A stretch of 55,595 bases of DNA from a virus: positions 1 through 55,595 of IMG/VR virus record IMGVR_UViG_3300042860_000924. One strand, 5' to 3'. Of the stretch, positions 53,324 through 55,595 are shown in pieces. Made by a program: the position numbers and the translations under genes. Numbering within the stretch: position 1 is the stretch's first letter; every line of letters starts with the position of its first letter. Under the pieces are notes generated by a model. That model did not search any database and was not told the DNA's origin. It saw nothing but the letters and a program-made list of their open reading frames with translations.

Positions 53324-53627
53324 TTGTTGTTTTTTGTTTTTCGTTTAATTCTATTTTAAAGCCCCGTATCTCAAAACCATTTTGTTTCTTACGTAATTCC
53401 CATAGTTTATCACACGGCATATTGACTATCATTTGACCCAGGTCTCTATGAGAGATAACACTCATATTCTTTACTACCTTACCCTTAGAGTTTAAATACT
53501 CTGTAACATTATCTATCAAATCTAAATCAATCTGATGATGTCTTAGTACATCTCTAGCTATAAGTTTTGAAGAACCATCTGCGTTCTCCTTATATACATC
53601 TGAAAAATAAGGTATCAAATATAACAT
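53256..53627 (-). CDS. Conserved protein of unknown function with basic tail
   Basis: From the ATG at 53627 a 123-residue protein starts MLYLIPYFSDVYKENADGSS. An upstream in-frame ATG exists at 53669, but the inner one is preceded by GGGAGGAATAAT, a strong ribosome site, and follows the previous stop by one base. The core is alpha/beta (ARDVLRHHQIDLDLIDNVTE); the C-terminus is lysine-rich (KRKIGKPGRNTTKVRKTNSK) and overlaps the GroES-like gene. Function unknown. Confidence 0.6.
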   Translation of the reverse strand: MLYLIPYFSDVYKENADGSSKLIARDVLRHHQIDLDLIDNVTEYLNSKGKVVKNMSVISHRDLGQMIVNMPCDKLWELRKKQNGFEIRGFKIELNEKQKTTNGKRKIGKPGRNTTKVRKTNSK

Positions 53628-53628
53628 A

Positions 53629-53850
53629 TTATTCCTCCCATCCCCCATTCTTGTATTTAGGACACCCATCTGGGGTTGATGAGTAAACCTTTAATGGTGT
53701 AAAACAAAGACAGCCCTTACACACCATTGTATTCTCCTCAAGCATATCACACTTCTGACAGATCTCTGATCTTATCTTGGCTTTCTCTGCTATCTCCTGT
53801 GTTGGATTTATCTTGTTCCTCAAGGCTTCCACTATCTCTGTTAACTTCAT
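53629..53850 (-). CDS. Small zinc-ribbon protein
   Basis: From the ATG at 53850 a 73-residue protein: MKLTEIVEALRNKINPTQEI, then ICQKC (CxxC), VCKGCLC (CxxCxC) and a final GCPKYKNGGW, a cysteine pattern for one zinc ribbon seen in many small phage proteins. An upstream ATG at 53886 is possible. The frame overlaps the HU/IHF-like gene end by 104 nt. Protein or nucleic-acid binding is likely; specific partner unknown. Confidence 0.68.
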   Translation of the reverse strand: MKLTEIVEALRNKINPTQEIAEKAKIRSEICQKCDMLEENTMVCKGCLCFTPLKVYSSTPDGCPKYKNGGWEE

Positions 53851-54037
53851 CAAATTTAGCACTCTTTTTAGGGAATAGTATCCCAAAGTTATGTAATCTA
53901 ATTGACTTAGGTTCTTTAGCCCTAACCATATTAGTTATAAATTTAAAGGGCTCACTTATTATAGCCCTAACTTGTATCTTAGACAACCCAAACTCTTCTG
54001 AGAGCTGGTCAACAAAATCATCAATCTTCAGTTTCAT
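53747..54037 (-). CDS. HU/IHF-like DNA-bending protein
   Basis: A 96-residue protein. Residues 1-60 follow HU/IHF: helices DFVDQLSEEFGLSKIQVRAI and PFKFITNMVRAKEP, then strand-turn IRLHNFGILFPKK, equivalent to VRIRGFGTF in HU. A full-length beta arm with the tip proline is not obvious, so DNA bending may be altered. The tail (about residues 62-96) is polar and overlaps the zinc-ribbon gene. Crassvirales commonly encode such proteins, possibly for replication, packaging or genome compaction. Confidence 0.82.
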   Translation of the reverse strand: MKLKIDDFVDQLSEEFGLSKIQVRAIISEPFKFITNMVRAKEPKSIRLHNFGILFPKKSAKFDEVNRDSGSLEEQDKSNTGDSRESQDKIRDLSEV

Positions 54038-54209
54038 GTTGTAACGTTACTTGTATATAATAAGCATTCTTATCATCCCCAACAATAGAAACATACTCAG
54101 TCCTTAAACCAGGTATTAAATCCTCTTGGTGAGCTAACTCTCTCTCCATTATTGAGAGAGCATTAATAAAATCCTCTAAACTATAGAACTTATATAATGT
54201 TACCTTCAC
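54021..54209 (-). CDS. Small conserved protein
   Basis: A 62-residue protein (MKVTLYKFYSLEDFINALSI then MERELAHQEDL) with one amphipathic helix and a beta end (YVSIVGDDKNAYYIQVTLQ). It overlaps the previous gene (ATGA-type) and the next one by 17 nt, so it is part of the co-translated string. No named family. Confidence 0.62.
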   Translation of the reverse strand: MKVTLYKFYSLEDFINALSIMERELAHQEDLIPGLRTEYVSIVGDDKNAYYIQVTLQHETED

Positions 54210-54544
54210 TTAACTTCAAATTCAACATTTATGATATACTTCCCATCTCTTGGGTAGGAAATAAACATAGGGGCTACACCACCATCAGTAATATAGCCCT
54301 TCTGTCTTAACTTTAACATAGCATCATCAAAAACACGTTTACCCAACCGTAACTTAGTACGTAATGAATCCAGTGTATCTTCATGCATCAATATCCCTTG
54401 TATATCTTCCTTATCCTTATTCAAACTATGTAAGGTAATTAAACTAGCTAGTACATTACGCTCAACCTTAGTTAACTTTAACATAGGGTCTAACCATAAC
54501 AAATAGTTATAAAACAAGCTTGGTTTAGTTACTGTTACTCTCAT
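54206..54544 (-). CDS. Winged-helix-like small protein
   Basis: A 112-residue protein with LTKVERNVLASLITLHSLNK, then LDSLRTKLRLGKRVFDDAML and LRQKGYITDGG: helices, a turn and a beta hairpin in the order of a winged helix-turn-helix. It could bind DNA and regulate late genes. It overlaps the first gene by 20 nt. Fold inferred by eye only. Confidence 0.6.
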   Translation of the reverse strand: MRVTVTKPSLFYNYLLWLDPMLKLTKVERNVLASLITLHSLNKDKEDIQGILMHEDTLDSLRTKLRLGKRVFDDAMLKLRQKGYITDGGVAPMFISYPRDGKYIINVEFEVK

Positions 54545-54755
54545 CTTTTATCTTATCGTAAGTTATTCTCAATATAGTAGCCATACCATTCCCATCAGTA
54601 GGAAAAGCAGATGGTACTTCAAGGTAATCTACTCTTTTATAACCCATACCCTCATACTCCTTATCTATATTATCAATATAATCCTGATCTACTAATTCCT
54701 TAACTAGAATCCTAGTTATTGTTGAACCACTAATAATCTTATCTTTTTTCTTCAT
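54525..54755 (-). CDS. First gene of the minus-strand unit, small unassigned protein
   Basis: A 76-residue protein with basic start (MKKKDKIISGSTITRILVKE) and a DQDYIDNIDKEYEGMGYKRV segment, then a beta end. It is the first CDS after the ~360-nt leader, preceded by AAAGGAA (ribosome site). No family recognised. Confidence 0.62.
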   Translation of the reverse strand: MKKKDKIISGSTITRILVKELVDQDYIDNIDKEYEGMGYKRVDYLEVPSAFPTDGNGMATILRITYDKIKDESNSN

Positions 54756-55010
54756 TTCCTTTAATTTTGAAAATACTTCGCCCTGAGTGAAATCTCTTCG
54801 ATTTACTTTTTGATATCATTATCTTGAACTTGAGCTAAGTCGTCTAGTTTTCACCTACCGTAACCCCAGAGCATTCACAATCTCTTCCTAGCTTTATCTG
54901 GGCAAATTCTCTTGTATCAAGATGGGCTCCTCACTACTATTTGTAGGTTTACTGTCCCTTAGAGAGTCTATAGTTGATCCGACGATTACATATAGACGAG
55001 TCTAATTTTG
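54756..55010 (-). ncRNA. Structured leader between tRNA-like gene and first CDS, function unknown
   Basis: No convincing gene in this ~255-nt stretch. Minus-strand RNA folds by eye into a 7-bp hairpin GTCTATA/TATAGAC (54997-54966, 18-nt loop), a 6-bp CCCAGA/TCTGGG pairing over 26 nt (54902-54865), and an 8-bp AGTAAATC/GATTTCACT stem with a bulged C (54807-54786). Composition is less AT-rich than the coding DNA. No known riboswitch, group I intron or RNase P motif was recognised. Confidence 0.45.
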
Positions 55011-55080
55011 GGCTGGGTGAGGGAATCGAACCCCCATTCGATACTTAAGTATCATAATGCCTATTTATACTAACCCAGCC
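55011..55080 (-). tRNA. tRNA-like gene, His-type acceptor, lacking a normal anticodon loop
   Basis: Minus strand gives an acceptor GGCTGGGT/ACCCAGCC of eight pairs (including a G-1:C73-like pair, typical of tRNA-His), U8, a short D stem with GG in the loop, a T arm GGGGG-TTCGATT-CCCTC, and a 5-nt variable region. The anticodon arm is GATACTTAAGTATC, a perfect palindrome: ATACT/AGTAT leaves only TA between stems, so the seven-base loop is missing. CCA is not encoded. It is probably transcribed from the promoter at 55125-55156. Decoding ability is doubtful. Confidence 0.6.
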
Positions 55081-55082
55081 AA

Positions 55083-55119
55083 GTTACTAATCCAAGGTAG
55101 CAACCCGAATTCAAGTAAC
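55083..55119 (-). other. Leader hairpin at the predicted transcript start
   Basis: Minus strand pairs GTTACT with AGTAAC (6 bp) and inside it AATTC with GGATT (one G-U). It begins at about the predicted transcription start and ends next to the tRNA-like gene. May protect or process the 5' end. Confidence 0.45.
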
Positions 55120-55124
55120 AGACG

Positions 55125-55156
55125 CAAAGATAATATATAAATCCTCAAAATCCAAA
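55125..55156 (-). promoter_or_regulatory. Bacteroidetes-type promoter for the minus-strand structural unit
   Basis: Minus strand: TTTG (55156-55153), 20-nt spacer, TATCTTTG (55132-55125), matching TTTG/TAnnTTTG. The predicted start is about 55118. It shares TTTGGATTTT and TATCTTTG with the promoter at 25830-25861. Confidence 0.82.
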
Positions 55157-55207
55157 TAAAAATGGGATTATTTTTTAGTGAAAAATGTAACTACTTGATT
55201 TTGTAGG

Positions 55208-55233
55208 AAAAAAATTTTCTGTAAAAAAATTTT
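55208..55233 (+). repeat. Two A-tract repeats before the plus-strand gene
   Basis: AAAAAAATTTT occurs at 55208-55218 and 55223-55233, 15 nt apart, with TTTG and TATAAAAAAG nearby. It may be part of an early promoter or bent-DNA site. The host consensus is not perfectly matched here. Confidence 0.45.
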
Positions 55234-55272
55234 GTGTATAAAAAAGAGCGCGAACCACCCCAATAACACTAC

Positions 55273-55300
55273 CCCCTTAGTGACCTTGCCCGGCAAGGGG
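55273..55300 (+). promoter_or_regulatory. Competing hairpins in the early-gene leader
   Basis: CCTTGCC-C-GGCAAGG (55284-55298) and CCCCTT/AAGGGG (55273-55278 with 55295-55300) share AAGG, so only one can form in RNA. It lies about 50 nt before the plus-strand ATG. A palindromic operator is an alternative. Confidence 0.4.
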
Positions 55301-55351
55301 TGTGTACCTTATCGGAATCCAAAGTTCAAAAACTAACTAAAAACAAAGAAA

Positions 55352-55595
55352 ATGAACAAATTCAAAAACATTACCGAAGCAGAAGCATTCATTAAAGCTA
55401 ATGGAATGGAACGTTCTGAAGGTAACGCCATGCGCTTACCAAGTGGATTAGAAGTGGGCAATGTATTCAACGCTACTTCAACTGGGACTGTATTCGTTGC
55501 TGAAACGAAGAAGAGCCGCGAAGCAAGGGAGAAAAACCCTCAACTGAAGAAAGCTGTGTATATTGGTTACGAATACCAATCAGAGGAGCATGGTA
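55352..55595 (+). CDS. First gene of the plus-strand (probably early) arm, cut by window end
   Basis: Starts MNKFKNITEAEAFIKANGME and continues with LPSGLEVGNVFNATSTGTVF and VAETKKSREAREKN; about 81 codons are visible. No domain recognised. Base use (many GCC, CGC, AAG, GGG codons) is richer in G/C than the structural genes. The opposite direction and A-tract/hairpin leader mark the start of the second transcription arm, expected to hold early/replication genes in crAss-like phages. Confidence 0.72.
   Translation, partial: MNKFKNITEAEAFIKANGMERSEGNAMRLPSGLEVGNVFNATSTGTVFVAETKKSREAREKNPQLKKAVYIGYEYQSEEHG

Noticed and set aside
1-54755. Stop-codon reassignment (TAG read as Gln) as in some crAss-like phages
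   Set aside because: All long genes are intact with standard stops, including TAG-free internal frames, and no suppressor tRNA with a CTA anticodon is present in the window.
54756-55010. Group I intron or RNase P RNA in the leader
   Set aside because: A few short stems and an ACTATAGAC-like string are present, but the conserved core elements in correct order could not be found.
55011-55080. Functional tRNA-Leu (anticodon TAA read from CTTAAGT)
   Set aside because: Forcing a seven-base loop there breaks the anticodon stem (G-G, A-C and T-T mismatches), and the gene lacks the long variable arm of tRNA-Leu.

Overview
The window is most likely part of a crAss-like phage (order Crassvirales) or a close relative: a tailed double-stranded DNA phage of a Bacteroidetes host. 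The main reasons are the crAss-type gene order and proteins: large terminase, 827-residue portal, scaffold, major capsid protein, HU/IHF-like protein, a ~1,700-residue tail 'stabilization' protein, cargo-like proteins, and then a giant open frame where crAss-like phages carry virion RNA-polymerase/ejection proteins. Two perfect Bacteroidetes-type promoters (TTTG, 20 nt, TAnnTTTG) agree. Family assignments come from recognition of the translated proteins; no search was run. The DNA is AT-rich and almost gapless, and many genes join by 1-nt TAATG or 4-nt ATGA overlaps. All structural genes read on the minus strand with ordinary stop codons, so there is no sign of TAG recoding.

Minus-strand transcription starts near 55,120 and runs leftward. 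First come a promoter, a leader hairpin, a tRNA-like gene without a normal anticodon loop, and a ~255-nt structured leader (55,156-54,756). Next is a packaging and assembly-factor block (54,755-46,869): small proteins, HU/IHF-like protein, zinc-ribbon protein, GroES-like protein, two mini-genes, terminase and portal. Head-surface and connector genes follow (46,869-41,759). A terminator-promoter pair precedes scaffold and major capsid protein (41,670-39,098). More capsid and neck genes run to 35,331 and end at a strong terminator. Tail-fibre and tailspike genes (35,269-27,293) include collagen-like stalks and beta-helices. A lysis cassette follows (27,296-25,886): two small membrane proteins, a GH24 lysozyme and a one-protein spanin. 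A second consensus promoter drives a metallophosphoesterase, neck-ring proteins, the tail stabilization protein and the ejected proteins (25,809-1).

The left 12.3 kb is one open frame of at least 4,114 codons that runs off the window. It has a hydrophobic N-terminal segment, an SF1-type helicase domain, two modular cassettes bounded by the same repeats, and a zincin protease motif. This fits a multidomain 'polyvalent' ejected protein. Just upstream, a peptidoglycan-hydrolase-like domain lacks a credible start codon and is probably fused to the preceding virion protein by -1 frameshifting at GGGGGGA.

At the far right, the region between 55,157 and 55,351 has A-tract repeats and competing hairpins and precedes the first gene of the opposite (plus-strand, probably early) arm, which is cut by the window end.
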